Assembly: GCA_937877165.1 (NCBI GenBank)
Contig: CALEFO010000042.1
Span: 1 to 47,017 of the forward strand
DNA length: 47,017 nt
Origin: an uncultured Lachnospiraceae bacterium
GTDB lineage: Bacteria; Bacillota; Clostridia; Lachnospirales; Lachnospiraceae
Reading direction: 5' to 3'
The notes beneath the pieces were generated by a model. That model was not told the DNA's origin. It worked only from the letters and a program-made list of their open reading frames with translations, and searched no databases. The position numbers and the translations under genes were made by a program. Each line of letters begins with the position of its first letter. Position 1 is the first letter of the stretch. This document shows positions 8,813 through 17,687 of the stretch, piece by piece.

Positions 8813-8910
8813 GAGTTTCCAAACTCAATATGAATTAGATTCTGTCTCCCGGACAGATTTGCAATCACTGCCCTGAGAAAACATCTATGTCAACCTCCGG
8901 ACCATGCCGG
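8813..8910. repeat. Intergenic hairpins between the YesL and dehydrogenase genes
   Basis: Three inverted repeats in a 140-bp gap: GAGTTT-gg-AAACTC (8813-8826) immediately before the dehydrogenase ribosome site, CTGTC-tcccg-GACAG (about 8841-8855), and CTCCGG-accatg-CCGGAG (about 8894-8911). None has a T-tract. They may stabilise or process the polycistronic message. Confidence 0.5.
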
Positions 8911-8937
8911 AGTGCTGCACACCTCTTACTTGTACGA

Positions 8938-9723
8938 TTACTCCTCTGCGTCATCCTCCTGCGCAGCCTCGTAGCGCTCGTCCAGCTTCATGTCACGATC
9001 CATCGTGTTGTACACAATGCGGACATTGATAAAGGCCGGAAACCACACTCCAAGGAAAAACAGGAACACGAAGGAATACGGATACAAAATCAGCAGAAGT
9101 CCCCAGTAGACCACGCGAAACGCAATGGCTCCCAGCGTAACTGCCGGGTGCATCATTGCCAGAAGCCAGCTGTTATGAAGGATCTGCGTCAGCGGAAGAT
9201 CCAGCATCAGCCTCTGAATCCACAGATAGGAGAAAACAGCCAGTGCCACCAGAACCGCAATCACCATCGAAACCAGCATCATATCCGGCAAACGGTTCCC
9301 ATCGTAAAGGTTCGTCACAATGTTAATCACCATGGCTGCCAGAAGGCCGATAACCATGCCTGGGACAAGGCTCCCCTTCCACTCGCGCTTCAGGACCAGC
9401 TTATAACGCTCCCACCATCTCCCCGGATAGCCGCGGTAGGACATCAGTGCCGCATCGTACATGGCGATATAGGAGGGTGCTGCCAGTGCGCCGCCGAGTA
9501 CTCCCGACAGAAGGAGAATCTGCGGCCGGTCCCACATGGAACCAAACGTAAAGCCGACAAGCGCCGGGATCAGAAACGCAACACAGATCAAATTCGTCAG
9601 AAACAGACGGGTAAAATTATCCACGATCATGTGCCAGGAATATCCCTTTGCAGAACGGTCTCCCTGCTCTGCATCCAGCGTTCCGCCAAGGTCGTTATAA
9701 TTCAATCCGCCAAAAAGTGACAT
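8938..9723 (-). CDS. yesL: YesL-like (DUF624) membrane protein
   Basis: 261 residues with five or six predicted membrane segments (about 40-60, 70-95, 120-140, 150-170, 190-245). The N-terminal FGGLNYNDLGG and the DNFTRLFLTNLICV segment are typical of the DUF624/YesL family. YesL proteins are regularly encoded beside CUT1 oligosaccharide importers (for example the B. subtilis yes locus), but their molecular role is not established. It heads a unit with the polyol dehydrogenase and GH3. The ATG at 9723 follows GGGAGAGAGCAGCAG. Confidence 0.85.
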   Translation of the reverse strand: MSLFGGLNYNDLGGTLDAEQGDRSAKGYSWHMIVDNFTRLFLTNLICVAFLIPALVGFTFGSMWDRPQILLLSGVLGGALAAPSYIAMYDAALMSYRGYPGRWWERYKLVLKREWKGSLVPGMVIGLLAAMVINIVTNLYDGNRLPDMMLVSMVIAVLVALAVFSYLWIQRLMLDLPLTQILHNSWLLAMMHPAVTLGAIAFRVVYWGLLLILYPYSFVFLFFLGVWFPAFINVRIVYNTMDRDMKLDERYEAAQEDDAEE

Positions 9724-9766
9724 CTGCTGCTCTCTCCCTTCTGAATAAATTGGTTATTCTGCATCT

Positions 9767-9772
9767 TTAGTA
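9767..9772 (-). promoter_or_regulatory. Putative -10 hexamer of the YesL unit
   Basis: TACTAA on the minus strand, 35 bp downstream of the proximal half-site of the operator at 9806-9833. The hexamer 17 bp upstream (GTCACA) is a weak -35, as expected of an activator-dependent promoter. Confidence 0.4.
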
Positions 9773-9805
9773 TGCGTCAAAGCATGTTTTGTGACTATTC
9801 AATCC

Positions 9806-9833
9806 GTGCGTTTTTTTCCTCATCTCATGCGCA
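9806..9833 (-). promoter_or_regulatory. Putative AraC-type operator, CGCA direct repeat (YesL unit)
   Basis: On the minus strand, CGCA (9828-9831) and CGCA (9807-9810) start 21 bp apart, with an A-rich run just before the second. The same arrangement is found before three other transcription units of the locus. It lies 84-108 bases upstream of the YesL start. Confidence 0.55.
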
Positions 9834-9963
9834 AAAGCACGGACACAGGCAGAATCTTTTTCCCCAAAGCCATTTCCGGATCCTAAGGTGCCAGTACGCA
9901 AGAAGCAATCCTGAATTTCAAAGGACAGCTGGAGTCACACGCTTCCCGGCACCCCGCAACGCC

Positions 9964-9996
9964 AGAACGGGCAGCCCCTGCGGAGCTGCCCGTTCT
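9964..9996 (-). terminator. Hairpin after the solute-binding protein gene
   Basis: AGAACGGGCAGC (9964-9975) pairs with GCTGCCCGTTCT (9985-9996), a 12-bp GC-rich stem 80-110 bases past the stop codon of the solute-binding protein. There is no clear T-tract on the minus strand, so it is a candidate terminator or 3'-stabilising hairpin. The remainder of 9724-10072 contains the YesL promoter region and no gene. Confidence 0.5.
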
Positions 9997-10072
9997 CTTT
10001 CCATGCCCCGACACCATGCATCCCTGCCGCCGGTTCATGTCTTATTGTGTTTTCGTACCGTTTGTGATTCGA

Positions 10073-11857
10073 TCAGTTTGCCTTGCTCTTCTGATAGTAA
10101 TCGTTGTACATATCGAGTACGTTCTGAGCATTCTGCGCATCAAGCTCTGCTACGTAGGTATCCCAGTCCTTATCGATATCTGCCTGACCCATTGCAAACT
10201 TCAGGGTCCAGGTGTTCTCGGTGTCATACAGAGGAGTAGCCCACAGGTTCATCTGCTCCTTGTCGTCCTCGGTCATTGCAATCACCGGATCCAGCGGACG
10301 AAGCTCTCTGTACTCTTCCTGACGCTTGTAGAAATCCTGCAGGTCATCGGAGAAGTTGGAGGTCAGAAGAGCTGCAGTTCCGCCATACATGAAGTTTCCG
10401 CATGCATAACCATACTCAATTCTCATATCCTTCTGATCGTCCGAGGTCTGTGCGATGGAAAGTCCGCCGCAGTAGTACTGAGGATTCAGAGAATATTTGC
10501 CGTCTGCATCTACCGTGTAGGTTCCGTCCTCTCCTTCAATGCCCCACTTCGTGAGGGTCTGGCCTTCGTTGCTGTACCACAGCCAGTCGATGAAGCGCAT
10601 CATCTTCTTGAAGCCTTCGTCGCCAAGCTCATCCTTTGCCTTCGCGGAAACCATGATGCCGCACTCCAGGCGGGAATTCTCTGCCTGATAGTTGGTCGTT
10701 CCCTTCGGAACTACGCAGCGATAAACCTCAAAGTTTCCATCGCCGAGCTGGGAGGTCAAACCATCGATCTGAGCAGTCGTCTGAGAACGGTTGGTCAGGA
10801 TCAGAGCGGTCTTGCCAGTGTAGAACTTGTTGTCTGCAGTAGCATCCTGCTGAGACCAGGTCTCAGGATCCAGGATCTTGTTGTCGACAAGCTTCTTGAC
10901 AACGGTCATGTACTGCTTGTAAGCATCACTGGTTCCGGAAAGCTTGAACTCGTCTGCATCGGTATCAAAATACAGATCTGCAGAGTTGGTTCCGCCCGTG
11001 CTGCTCCAGGAGGTATAAATGCCATAGCTTCTGGAGATCAGGTTCAGCAGGCATCCGCCGGTGCCGTATCCGGAGTCAGATCCGCACCATCTGTCGGACC
11101 AGATGTAATCGCTGTCGGAGCACATTCCCTGAGAAACCATGTACTTCTTGACGCCGATCAGGACATCTGCAAAATCATCCCAGGTCCAGTCCTTCTCAAG
11201 AGAAGCAACATCATAACCAGCCGCCTTGAAGATATCGTTGCGAAGAAGCAGCGTGTAATCCTGAAGCGCAGTCTCCTTCAGGCCCGGAAGACGATAATAC
11301 TTACCATCATCCTGCTTCAGCGTGTTGACATCTGCTTCCATATCGTACTCATTGTAGAAGTTGGTGTAGTTCGGCATGTACTTGACATAGTCCGATACCG
11401 GAACGACACCGCCGCCGGTTACATAGCTGGTCTCATCATAGATCTTCGGGATGATCATCGGAGCCTCGCCGGAGTTGATGGCAAGGGAAACCTTCTGCGC
11501 ATAGTCTGCGTTGTTGACAACCGTGATATCAAGATGAACGTTAGTTGCCTGCTCGATTGCCCAGAAGATACCGCCTTCCTGGCTCCAGGAATCCTTGATC
11601 GGATATGCATCGTTGTCGTTGAAGAACATGGTGTAGGTGACCGGCTCATCGGAATGGAACTCGGTTCCATAGGTATAGCCGTCTGCCTGGTACACACCGT
11701 TCTCATCCGGAACAGCTTCCTCTTCTGCCTCGGTGCTCTCCGATGCGGCAGAATCTGCAGCGGTCGTATCCGAGCTGGAAGAGCTGCTTCCGCAGCCAGC
11801 CAGTACAGATGCAGCCATCGCAGCTACCATTACTGCACTAATGAGTTTCTTTTTCAT
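10073..11857 (-). CDS. lplA: Sugar ABC transporter solute-binding lipoprotein, LplA-like (CUT1)
   Basis: 594 residues. Lipoprotein signal peptide with basic start MKKK, hydrophobic core and lipobox LAGC (lipidated Cys22), then a serine-rich linker. The mature protein matches the large extracellular solute-binding family paired with LplB/YtcP permeases: it is W/Y-rich (KDWTWDDFADVLIGVKKYMV, FKKMMRFIDWLWYSNEGQ). It would sit on the outer membrane face and capture oligosaccharides; neighbouring enzymes point to (methyl)glucuronoxylo-oligosaccharides. AAGGAGGTAAC before the ATG gives a very strong start. A 195-bp gap with hairpins separates it from the upstream permease. Confidence 0.93.
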   Translation of the reverse strand: MKKKLISAVMVAAMAASVLAGCGSSSSSSDTTAADSAASESTEAEEEAVPDENGVYQADGYTYGTEFHSDEPVTYTMFFNDNDAYPIKDSWSQEGGIFWAIEQATNVHLDITVVNNADYAQKVSLAINSGEAPMIIPKIYDETSYVTGGGVVPVSDYVKYMPNYTNFYNEYDMEADVNTLKQDDGKYYRLPGLKETALQDYTLLLRNDIFKAAGYDVASLEKDWTWDDFADVLIGVKKYMVSQGMCSDSDYIWSDRWCGSDSGYGTGGCLLNLISRSYGIYTSWSSTGGTNSADLYFDTDADEFKLSGTSDAYKQYMTVVKKLVDNKILDPETWSQQDATADNKFYTGKTALILTNRSQTTAQIDGLTSQLGDGNFEVYRCVVPKGTTNYQAENSRLECGIMVSAKAKDELGDEGFKKMMRFIDWLWYSNEGQTLTKWGIEGEDGTYTVDADGKYSLNPQYYCGGLSIAQTSDDQKDMRIEYGYACGNFMYGGTAALLTSNFSDDLQDFYKRQEEYRELRPLDPVIAMTEDDKEQMNLWATPLYDTENTWTLKFAMGQADIDKDWDTYVAELDAQNAQNVLDMYNDYYQKSKAN

Positions 11858-12052
11858 GTTACCTCCTTGTGGTATGAATGTTCAGGCCATGGCTCATTAT
11901 CACGGCCTTCATGCCTTGAGATGTGAAAAATCACATCCCTATGTAATATTCCGGCCAGGCCACCGGAAGCAGAAATCCGTGCAGAAGCTCCTCCGCAGCT
12001 TTTCTGTCCCGCTGGCAGCTGGAATCATTACCCCTTTTGAGACGATTTCTCC
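11858..12052. other. Hairpin-containing gap between permease and binding-protein genes
   Basis: Contains GATGTGA-aaaa-TCACATC (about 11921-11938) and a looser GGCC-containing stem (about 11892-11914), plus the ribosome site of the binding protein. No open frame of interest. Such gaps often allow separate processing and higher expression of the binding protein; that role is inferred. Confidence 0.45.
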
Positions 12053-12952
12053 TTAACCCTTGACGCCGCCCAGCATCATGCCGGCAACGAAATATTTCTG
12101 AATGAACGGATATACGCAGATGATCGGCGCAGCCGTCAGAACCATGGCGCAGGACTTGATGTTCGCTGCAATGGTCATTGCCTCACCGGCATCCTCTGCC
12201 GAGGAGCTCGAGGTCGAAATCAGGTTTCTCAGATAGTAGGCAACCGGCCACTTGGTCTGCGTATCCAGATACAGGAAAGCATCAAACCAGTCATTCCAAT
12301 ACTGAACCAGATAGAACAGGGTCATGGTTGCAAGAATCGGCTTGGACATCGGAAGTGCCACATGGATGAAGGCGCCGAACCGGGACAGTCCATCAATCTC
12401 ACCAGCCTCCTCCAGCTCCTTCGGTACCGACTCAAAGAAGGAACGCATCAGGATCACGTAGTAGGTAGAAATGACGCCCGGAAGAATGAAGGATGCCACG
12501 GTATCCTTCAGTCCCAGAGAAACCATCAGGATGTAGTTCGGGATCATGCCGCCCGCAAAGTACATGGTGAAAATGATGAACGGTCCGATGATCTTATTGC
12601 AGCGAAGCTCCGGCTTCGAGAGCGGGTATGCCAGAAGGCTAGACAGCACCAGTGCCGAGATAGTACCGATGACTGCATAAATCAGTGTGTTCGCATAGTC
12701 CGGAAGGAATACACCGCTGGCTAAAACGTACTTATAAGTATCCAGGCTGAAGCCCACCGGAACGATTCCAACCTTACCTGCAACAATTGCCTCCGTGGAA
12801 GAGAAGGACTGTGCAATCAGATACAGGAAAGGATACAGCATTGCAAGGCAGATGATGCCGATCACAATGTCATTGATAATTGTGAAAGCACGGTATCCCG
12901 GAGAAACAATCATGCGGGAAGCTTCCGGCGTATCTTTGACTTTCTTTGCCAT
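12053..12952 (-). CDS. ytcP: ABC sugar transporter permease, YtcP/MalG-like
   Basis: 299 residues, six predicted membrane helices. The cytoplasmic EAA loop reads EEAGEIDGLSRFGAFIHVALP, the contact site for the ATPase. The C-terminus QKYFVAGMMLGGVKG is typical of the MalG-type CUT1 permease paired with LplB. It forms the second half of the membrane channel for oligosaccharide uptake. AAAGGAG lies upstream of the ATG. It is 24 bases from the preceding permease gene. No ATPase gene is present in the window, so a shared MsmX-type ATPase elsewhere is likely. Confidence 0.93.
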   Translation of the reverse strand: MAKKVKDTPEASRMIVSPGYRAFTIINDIVIGIICLAMLYPFLYLIAQSFSSTEAIVAGKVGIVPVGFSLDTYKYVLASGVFLPDYANTLIYAVIGTISALVLSSLLAYPLSKPELRCNKIIGPFIIFTMYFAGGMIPNYILMVSLGLKDTVASFILPGVISTYYVILMRSFFESVPKELEEAGEIDGLSRFGAFIHVALPMSKPILATMTLFYLVQYWNDWFDAFLYLDTQTKWPVAYYLRNLISTSSSSAEDAGEAMTIAANIKSCAMVLTAAPIICVYPFIQKYFVAGMMLGGVKG

Positions 12953-12976
12953 CTTTCTTACTCTCCTTTCTCTTCA

Positions 12977-13927
12977 TCAATACAAACCGCTGCCGGTCGT
13001 CTTCTTGGAGAAGATATTGGCTGCTGTCAGCAGTACGATGTTGATCAGTCCCTGGAACAGGCCGACTGCGGTAGCATAGCTGTAGTTACCAGAGCCAAGG
13101 CCCATACGATAGACATAGGTTGCAATGATATCGGCCGTCTCATAGGTGGTCGGCTGATACAGAAGGAAGACCTTCTCGAAGGCTGCGGATCCGCAGAGGG
13201 AACCGATGTTCAGGATCAGCAGCGTCATGATCGTCGGAAGAATACCCGGAATCGTAACATGCCAGATCTGCTTCAGACGGTTTGCGCCGTCCAGGCTGGC
13301 TGCCTCATACAGCTCCGGGTTAATGCCGGACATTGCTGCCAGATACAGGATGGTGCCCCAGCCAAGTCCCTGCCAGATGCCGGAGGTTACAAAGATCGTT
13401 GTGAACCACTGCGGAAGGGAAATGAACTGAATCGGCTCACCGCCCAGAGAAGCAATCAGGCTGTTGATCGGGCCGCTGGTGGAGAGAAGCTCGCGAACCA
13501 TGCCTGCCACGATAACCATGGAAATGAAGTGCGGCAGATAGGAAATGGTCTGCACCAGCTTCTTATAATGTACGTTCTTAATTTCATTCAGCAGGATTGC
13601 GAAAATGATCGTAATCGGGAAGCTGATCACCAGATACTTCAGGTTCAGGGCGAGTGTATTCCGGAATGCTCTCCAGAAATTGCTGTCCTTGATGAACTGA
13701 TTGAAGTACTTCAGACCACTCCACTCATCACCGAAGATGCTGCTTCCTGCGCGGTAGCGGCGGAATGCGATGATATTGCCGACCATCGGCACATACCGGA
13801 AGATCACATAGTAGATAACCGGGATCAGCATCATCACATACAGCTGCCAGTACTTTTTGATATGTCTGCTGAGACTTTCCTGCTGACATACGTTTTTGTT
13901 GGCTTTTGTTTTGTTCTTTGCTGCCAT
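12977..13927 (-). CDS. lplB: ABC sugar transporter permease, LplB-like
   Basis: 316 residues. After a lysine-rich cytosolic N-terminus it has about six membrane helices, beginning YWQLYVMMLIPVIYYVIF. The EAA loop is YEAASLDGANRLKQIWHVTIP. It pairs with the downstream permease and binding protein as a CUT1 importer. First gene of its unit; GGAGGAGGG precedes the ATG. Its promoter region carries one of the four CGCA direct-repeat operators. Confidence 0.93.
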   Translation of the reverse strand: MAAKNKTKANKNVCQQESLSRHIKKYWQLYVMMLIPVIYYVIFRYVPMVGNIIAFRRYRAGSSIFGDEWSGLKYFNQFIKDSNFWRAFRNTLALNLKYLVISFPITIIFAILLNEIKNVHYKKLVQTISYLPHFISMVIVAGMVRELLSTSGPINSLIASLGGEPIQFISLPQWFTTIFVTSGIWQGLGWGTILYLAAMSGINPELYEAASLDGANRLKQIWHVTIPGILPTIMTLLILNIGSLCGSAAFEKVFLLYQPTTYETADIIATYVYRMGLGSGNYSYATAVGLFQGLINIVLLTAANIFSKKTTGSGLY

Positions 13928-13953
13928 CAGACTTACCCTCCTCCAATGGTAAT

Positions 13954-13959
13954 AGTGTA
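13954..13959 (-). promoter_or_regulatory. Putative -10 hexamer of the importer operon
   Basis: TACACT on the minus strand, 34 bp from the proximal operator half-site. The hexamer at 17 bp upstream (GCTAAA) is a poor -35, consistent with activator dependence. Leader length would be about 20 bases. Confidence 0.4.
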
Positions 13960-13990
13960 TTTCATGATGTATTTACTTTAGCATCCACGA

Positions 13991-14018
13991 ATTGCGCCTA
14001 CTCTTCAGAATTTGCGCA
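13991..14018 (-). promoter_or_regulatory. Putative AraC-type operator, CGCA direct repeat (importer operon)
   Basis: Minus-strand CGCA copies at 14013-14016 and 13993-13996 start 20 bp apart, each in a longer TTGCGC/GGCGCA context. The site lies 66-91 bases upstream of the first permease start. The rest of 13928-14278 is AT-rich promoter DNA, followed by a long hairpin (GCGGCCGGATCCTTCT at 14211-14226 with AGAAGGGTCCGGCCGC at 14264-14279); no gene is seen. Confidence 0.55.
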
Positions 14019-14278
14019 ACATTTTTCATTTTTTGCGTATCCGTTGTGCATTTTGTACACAGTGTCTCTCGGAAGCCTATACAAAATGGTCGAAGCACCG
14101 TCTGTTTTTCCGTCATATTGCAATAATTGTTTCTTTCATTGTATTTCTTGCTGTATTTTAAGTATTCTGCCACTCCGCATCCCGGGACACGGCATCACAC
14201 GCTGACTCTGGCGGCCGGATCCTTCTCCAGTGCCTTGTGCACCATGCGCGGCAGCGGCCGCACAGAAGGGTCCGGCCG

Positions 14279-14320
14279 CAAAAAACGCGGCACCGTCTTC
14301 CGACGAATGCCGCGGCTTTT
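14279..14320 (-). terminator. Intrinsic terminator of the GH67 gene
   Basis: On the minus strand CGCGGCA (14308-14314) pairs with TGCCGCG (14286-14292) and is followed by a run of T (complement of 14280-14285). It lies about 80 bases past the GH67 stop codon, so GH67 is probably a single-gene unit. Confidence 0.8.
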
Positions 14321-14401
14321 CTTTTGTCATGAACAGCTCACTGTATGCCGTTCCCGATTGTCTGCCCAAAGCAGGTCCTGCCCGCACCGGCAACGGACAG
14401 A

Positions 14402-16468
14402 TCAGTAGATCGGTCTACCCTTCTCGTCCGGGATTCCGCTCTTTCTGTAGAAGTAGGAATTGACCTGATCGCGCCACTCCCTCGCATTGTCCAGCTGGAG
14501 ACGGAAGCGCCCGGAAATGTTCTCAAAGGAATCCTCCGGGATTCTTCCCTTCAGTCCCTCGAATGCCTTCGCCATGCCTTCCGCCTCCTCATAGCCCTCG
14601 AAGTGTGAGTCATAGATGTACTGAATCAGGCTCTGTCCGGACGAAAGCTTCCAGGTATAGGGGATGTGGTGGAAGAACAGCAGAAGATTCTCCGGGCACC
14701 TGGCCGGATCCTCGTACTGCTCCGCGTTCTCCGGATAATACTGCTGAGCATAGCCGGTTCCGTGGCTGGAGCGGTCCACGCCGATGCCGAGATGGTCTGC
14801 ACGGTGATAGGTACCCCAGCGGGAATACTCATACCCGTCCACGCTGCATCCGTAGTGGAAGCCGGGAGTCACCATCCAGCCGATCCCAAGCGGGCTCGTG
14901 TACTTCTCATAGGTAGCGCGGGATCCCATCAGAATCCTTACGATGACATCAATGGCTTCCTTATCCGTATCAAACGTAAGCTGTGCCCACTCTCTTGCGA
15001 TCTCCTCACTGGAAAGCTCCGTGTCAAAGGACAGACGTCCGAAGCCATAGAGGTTCGCCGCCGCCAGGTCATTTCCGGTCCAGTTCGCATCATTTCCGGT
15101 GTTGGCAACAGCAGCCATGCCGGCCATTCCACTCTTCTGGTTGCCGAAGGTTCTGCCGCTGACGATGTCCTTGACCTGATCGCCTGCTCCCTCCTTTTGC
15201 CGGTCGTTCTCTTCCGGATGATTCGTGCAATAGGTGTGGTACTCCAGCACCTCCTTGAACATCGGCATCAGGTAGCAGACATCAATCTGGTGTCCGGTGT
15301 ACTCCTGCGCGATCTGCACCTCCAGCATCTGGTTGGTCTTCCGAAGGCCTCCCATCAGAGGATGAATCGGCTCGCGGATCTGGAAATCCATCGGTCCGTT
15401 CTTGATCTGCAGGATCACGTTGTCATGATAGTCGCCGTCCATCGCCTTGAAGTTGTCGTAGCCGGAGCGCGCGCGGTCGGTCTTGTAGTCACGCCAGTCC
15501 TGCGTGCAGTTGTAGACGAAGCATCTCCAGATGATGGTTCCGCCGTAAGGCTTTACAAGATCTGCCAGCATGTTCGCGCCGTCCGCCTGCGTTCTTCCAT
15601 AGGTGAACGGACCGGGACGTCCCTCGGAATCCGCCTTGACAAGGAACCCTCCGAAATTCGGGATCCGGCCGAACACTTCCGCGATCTTGCCCTTCCACCA
15701 CGCGATGACCTCCTCGTTCAAAGGATCGCAGTTGTCCAGCCCGCCGATCTCAATCGGGGAAGCAAAATTCAGGCTCAGGTACAGACTGACACCGTACGCC
15801 GCAAAAATTTCAGACATCGCGGCCAGCTTGTCAAAATAACGGTCCGTAATCAGATCCGTCGCATCACCTTTGACATTGACGTTGTTGATGACCACCGCAT
15901 TGATGCCGACACTCGAAACAAGCCGTGCGTAATCCTTCGTTCTCTCATCCACAATGACCGTTCCATCCTTGAAGAAGAACGAATCGCCGGAGTAACCGCG
16001 CTCGATGTCATTGGTCATGTTATCCCAATGATTCAGCATGCGGAGCGGATTGGAGGGAACCGTCTCTGTCTCTGCCTCCTGCAGGGCCTTCCCTGTGCCG
16101 ATGGCGCGAAGAAGCGCAAAGGTTCCGTAAAGAGCGCCCTTTTCTCCTGCTGCCTCAATCCGGATTTCCTCCGGCGTCACCAGAATCCGGTAGCTCTCCG
16201 TCTTCTGGTTCTCAGAAAGCTCCTCTTCTGCCTTTGCGGAAGCCACCGCATCCACCCTGCGGATCCGGATGCAGGCCCCTTCTGCCTGATCTGCAAAAAC
16301 AGGCTCTGTCCCAAGCATTCCCTTCAGGCCGCGCGCAGCCTCTTCCTTCAGGCTGTTGATCACCGGCGTATTCACAAAGCCATCCAGAACAACCGTCCCG
16401 GCATAGGCCCCAAAGCCCTGATCTGCCACCGGATGATACTGCAGCCACAGCTGTTTCCATTCGCTCAT
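14402..16468 (-). CDS. aguA: GH67 alpha-glucuronidase
   Basis: 688 residues from the ATG at 16468, chosen because GGGAGGAAT precedes it; upstream in-frame ATGs lack a ribosome site. No signal peptide. GH67 enzymes remove (4-O-methyl)glucuronic acid from the non-reducing-end xylose of xylo-oligosaccharides. Family landmarks: the N-terminal domain ending in GEKGALYGTFALLRAIG, the barrel with MLNHWDNMTNDIERGYSG, LNFASP, the general-acid stretch FLVKADSEG, then GDYHDNVILQIKNGPMDFQ and REPIHPL. Length matches the family (about 670-720). It lies divergent to the AraC regulator and has its own operator and terminator. A GH115 enzyme of complementary specificity is encoded 9 kb away. Confidence 0.95.
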   Translation of the reverse strand: MSEWKQLWLQYHPVADQGFGAYAGTVVLDGFVNTPVINSLKEEAARGLKGMLGTEPVFADQAEGACIRIRRVDAVASAKAEEELSENQKTESYRILVTPEEIRIEAAGEKGALYGTFALLRAIGTGKALQEAETETVPSNPLRMLNHWDNMTNDIERGYSGDSFFFKDGTVIVDERTKDYARLVSSVGINAVVINNVNVKGDATDLITDRYFDKLAAMSEIFAAYGVSLYLSLNFASPIEIGGLDNCDPLNEEVIAWWKGKIAEVFGRIPNFGGFLVKADSEGRPGPFTYGRTQADGANMLADLVKPYGGTIIWRCFVYNCTQDWRDYKTDRARSGYDNFKAMDGDYHDNVILQIKNGPMDFQIREPIHPLMGGLRKTNQMLEVQIAQEYTGHQIDVCYLMPMFKEVLEYHTYCTNHPEENDRQKEGAGDQVKDIVSGRTFGNQKSGMAGMAAVANTGNDANWTGNDLAAANLYGFGRLSFDTELSSEEIAREWAQLTFDTDKEAIDVIVRILMGSRATYEKYTSPLGIGWMVTPGFHYGCSVDGYEYSRWGTYHRADHLGIGVDRSSHGTGYAQQYYPENAEQYEDPARCPENLLLFFHHIPYTWKLSSGQSLIQYIYDSHFEGYEEAEGMAKAFEGLKGRIPEDSFENISGRFRLQLDNAREWRDQVNSYFYRKSGIPDEKGRPIY

Positions 16469-16607
16469 TACGTATTCCTCCCTTTTGTCCAGACGCATCT
16501 GCATCCGCGCTTTGTGCCCCTTCCAGGCACACTTCTTCCCTTCGGATTCTTCGGGAGCACCATCCTGCTGCATGCCGAAAATACCTGCGCGGAGCATATT
16601 CAGATTT

Positions 16608-16613
16608 ATTGTA
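16608..16613 (-). promoter_or_regulatory. Putative -10 hexamer of the GH67 gene
   Basis: TACAAT on the minus strand (5 of 6 consensus), 34 bp from the proximal operator half-site. At 17 bp the -35 is GGTAGC, which is poor. The leader would be about 130 bases. Confidence 0.5.
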
Positions 16614-16644
16614 TTCAGAATTCCGTCTCCGCTACCCTTCAGAA

Positions 16645-16673
16645 CGTGCGCTCTTTTTGTCAGCCTTTGCGAA
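16645..16673. promoter_or_regulatory. Putative AraC-type operator shared by GH67 and the AraC gene
   Basis: Minus-strand CGCA at 16668-16671 and 16647-16650 start 21 bp apart, with AAAAAG before the second copy, as in the dehydratase-operon site. On the plus strand the distal half-site TTTGCG (16666-16671) is also the -35 of the regulator promoter. Binding could activate GH67 and repress the regulator. Confidence 0.6.
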
Positions 16674-16694
16674 ATCGGAATTTTAGCATATACT
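16666..16694 (+). promoter_or_regulatory. Promoter of the AraC regulator gene
   Basis: -35 TTTGCG (16666-16671), exact 17-bp spacer, -10 TATACT (16689-16694). The transcript would start near 16701, about 60 bases before the ATG at 16761. The -35 coincides with an operator half-site, which suggests negative autoregulation. Confidence 0.6.
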
Positions 16695-16760
16695 ATTGAG
16701 TACCCCGTGGCGTGATCGCAGAAAGCATCACGTCCGAATCTCCAGAAAGGAAATTATTCC

Positions 16761-17687
16761 ATGAGTGATCTGAACCAGGAGAACACCGAAGCCGCGGATG
16801 AATTTCATCCCAGGCTGCACGGTATCCGCGAAGACATCCAGTATTCCAGCATTCAGGGAATCCGTTTATACCATAATCATAATACCATTCACTTTCCTCC
16901 CCACTGGCATTCCGCCATTGAAATTCTCTATCCGTTGGACCAGAACTACACCGTCCGGATCGGGACCGAGGAAAATGTGCTGAGCCCCGGCGATATTCTC
17001 GTTGTCGCACCGGGGACCATTCACTCCTATACGCCTCCGGAGAGCGGAGAACGGATTTTCATTCTGTTCGACTACAATCTTCTGCAGATGTTCAGCAGTC
17101 TCCGCCAGGTGATGCAGGCCATCCAGCCCTATATTCTCATCACGCAGACCGCCTATCCGCCCCTGAACGAAAAGCTTCAGGAGCTTCTTCGCGATGTCAT
17201 TCATGAATACGATGAGAATGCCCCTTACAGCGGAGCAATGATCTGGTCCAGGCTTTTGGAATTTTTCTCCTACATCGGAAGGACCAACGTATACCGGGCT
17301 TCACACTCCAGCGAGTTCCCGAAGGACAAGCGTCAGGAGTACGTGGCGAAGTTCATGGAGGTCTGCAACTATATCACGGACCACCTCGACGAGGAGATCA
17401 ACACGGACCGGCTGGCGGAAATCGCCGGTTTCTCGAAGTTTCATTTCTCCCGCCTGTTTAAGGAATTCACCGGCTATTCCAGCCATGAATACCTGATCCA
17501 GCGGCGGCTCGAGGCCGCGGAGCAGCTCCTCGCCAATCCGGATCTTTCCATCACGGATGTCGCGATGCAGTCCGGTTTCAACTCCCTTTCCACCTTCACC
17601 CGCGTATTCAAGGCGGAGAAGGATATGACGCCGTCCGCCTTCCGCGAGATCAACCAGAAGGGAAGCCACGAGGGACGGAAAATCTGA
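16761..17687 (+). CDS. AraC-family transcriptional regulator with cupin sensor domain
   Basis: 308 residues. N-terminal cupin-like sugar-sensing domain (about 30-110; HNHNTIHFPPHWHSAIEI, LSPGDILVVAPGTIHSY), a linker region, and a C-terminal double helix-turn-helix (about 200-300) with INTDRLAEIAGFSKFHFSRL and DVAMQSGFNSLSTFTRVFK, ending in the usual P-S-A-F-R motif. Such regulators bind direct repeats about 21 bp apart next to -35 regions and respond to oligosaccharides or monosaccharides. It is the only transcription factor inside the xylan locus and is divergent from GH67, so it is the natural candidate for the four CGCA direct-repeat sites. AAAGGAA precedes the ATG. Confidence 0.93.
   Translation: MSDLNQENTEAADEFHPRLHGIREDIQYSSIQGIRLYHNHNTIHFPPHWHSAIEILYPLDQNYTVRIGTEENVLSPGDILVVAPGTIHSYTPPESGERIFILFDYNLLQMFSSLRQVMQAIQPYILITQTAYPPLNEKLQELLRDVIHEYDENAPYSGAMIWSRLLEFFSYIGRTNVYRASHSSEFPKDKRQEYVAKFMEVCNYITDHLDEEINTDRLAEIAGFSKFHFSRLFKEFTGYSSHEYLIQRRLEAAEQLLANPDLSITDVAMQSGFNSLSTFTRVFKAEKDMTPSAFREINQKGSHEGRKI

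Noticed and set aside
8878..8900. Promoter for the polyol dehydrogenase from a perfect TTGACA on the minus strand
   Set aside because: No acceptable -10 at 16-18 bp (CAGTGA region), and the gene is better explained as part of the YesL unit.
14211..14279. Intrinsic terminator on the minus strand from the long GCGGCCGGA stem
   Set aside because: The T-run needed on the minus strand lies before, not after, this stem. The shorter stem at 14286-14314 fits the GH67 terminator better.
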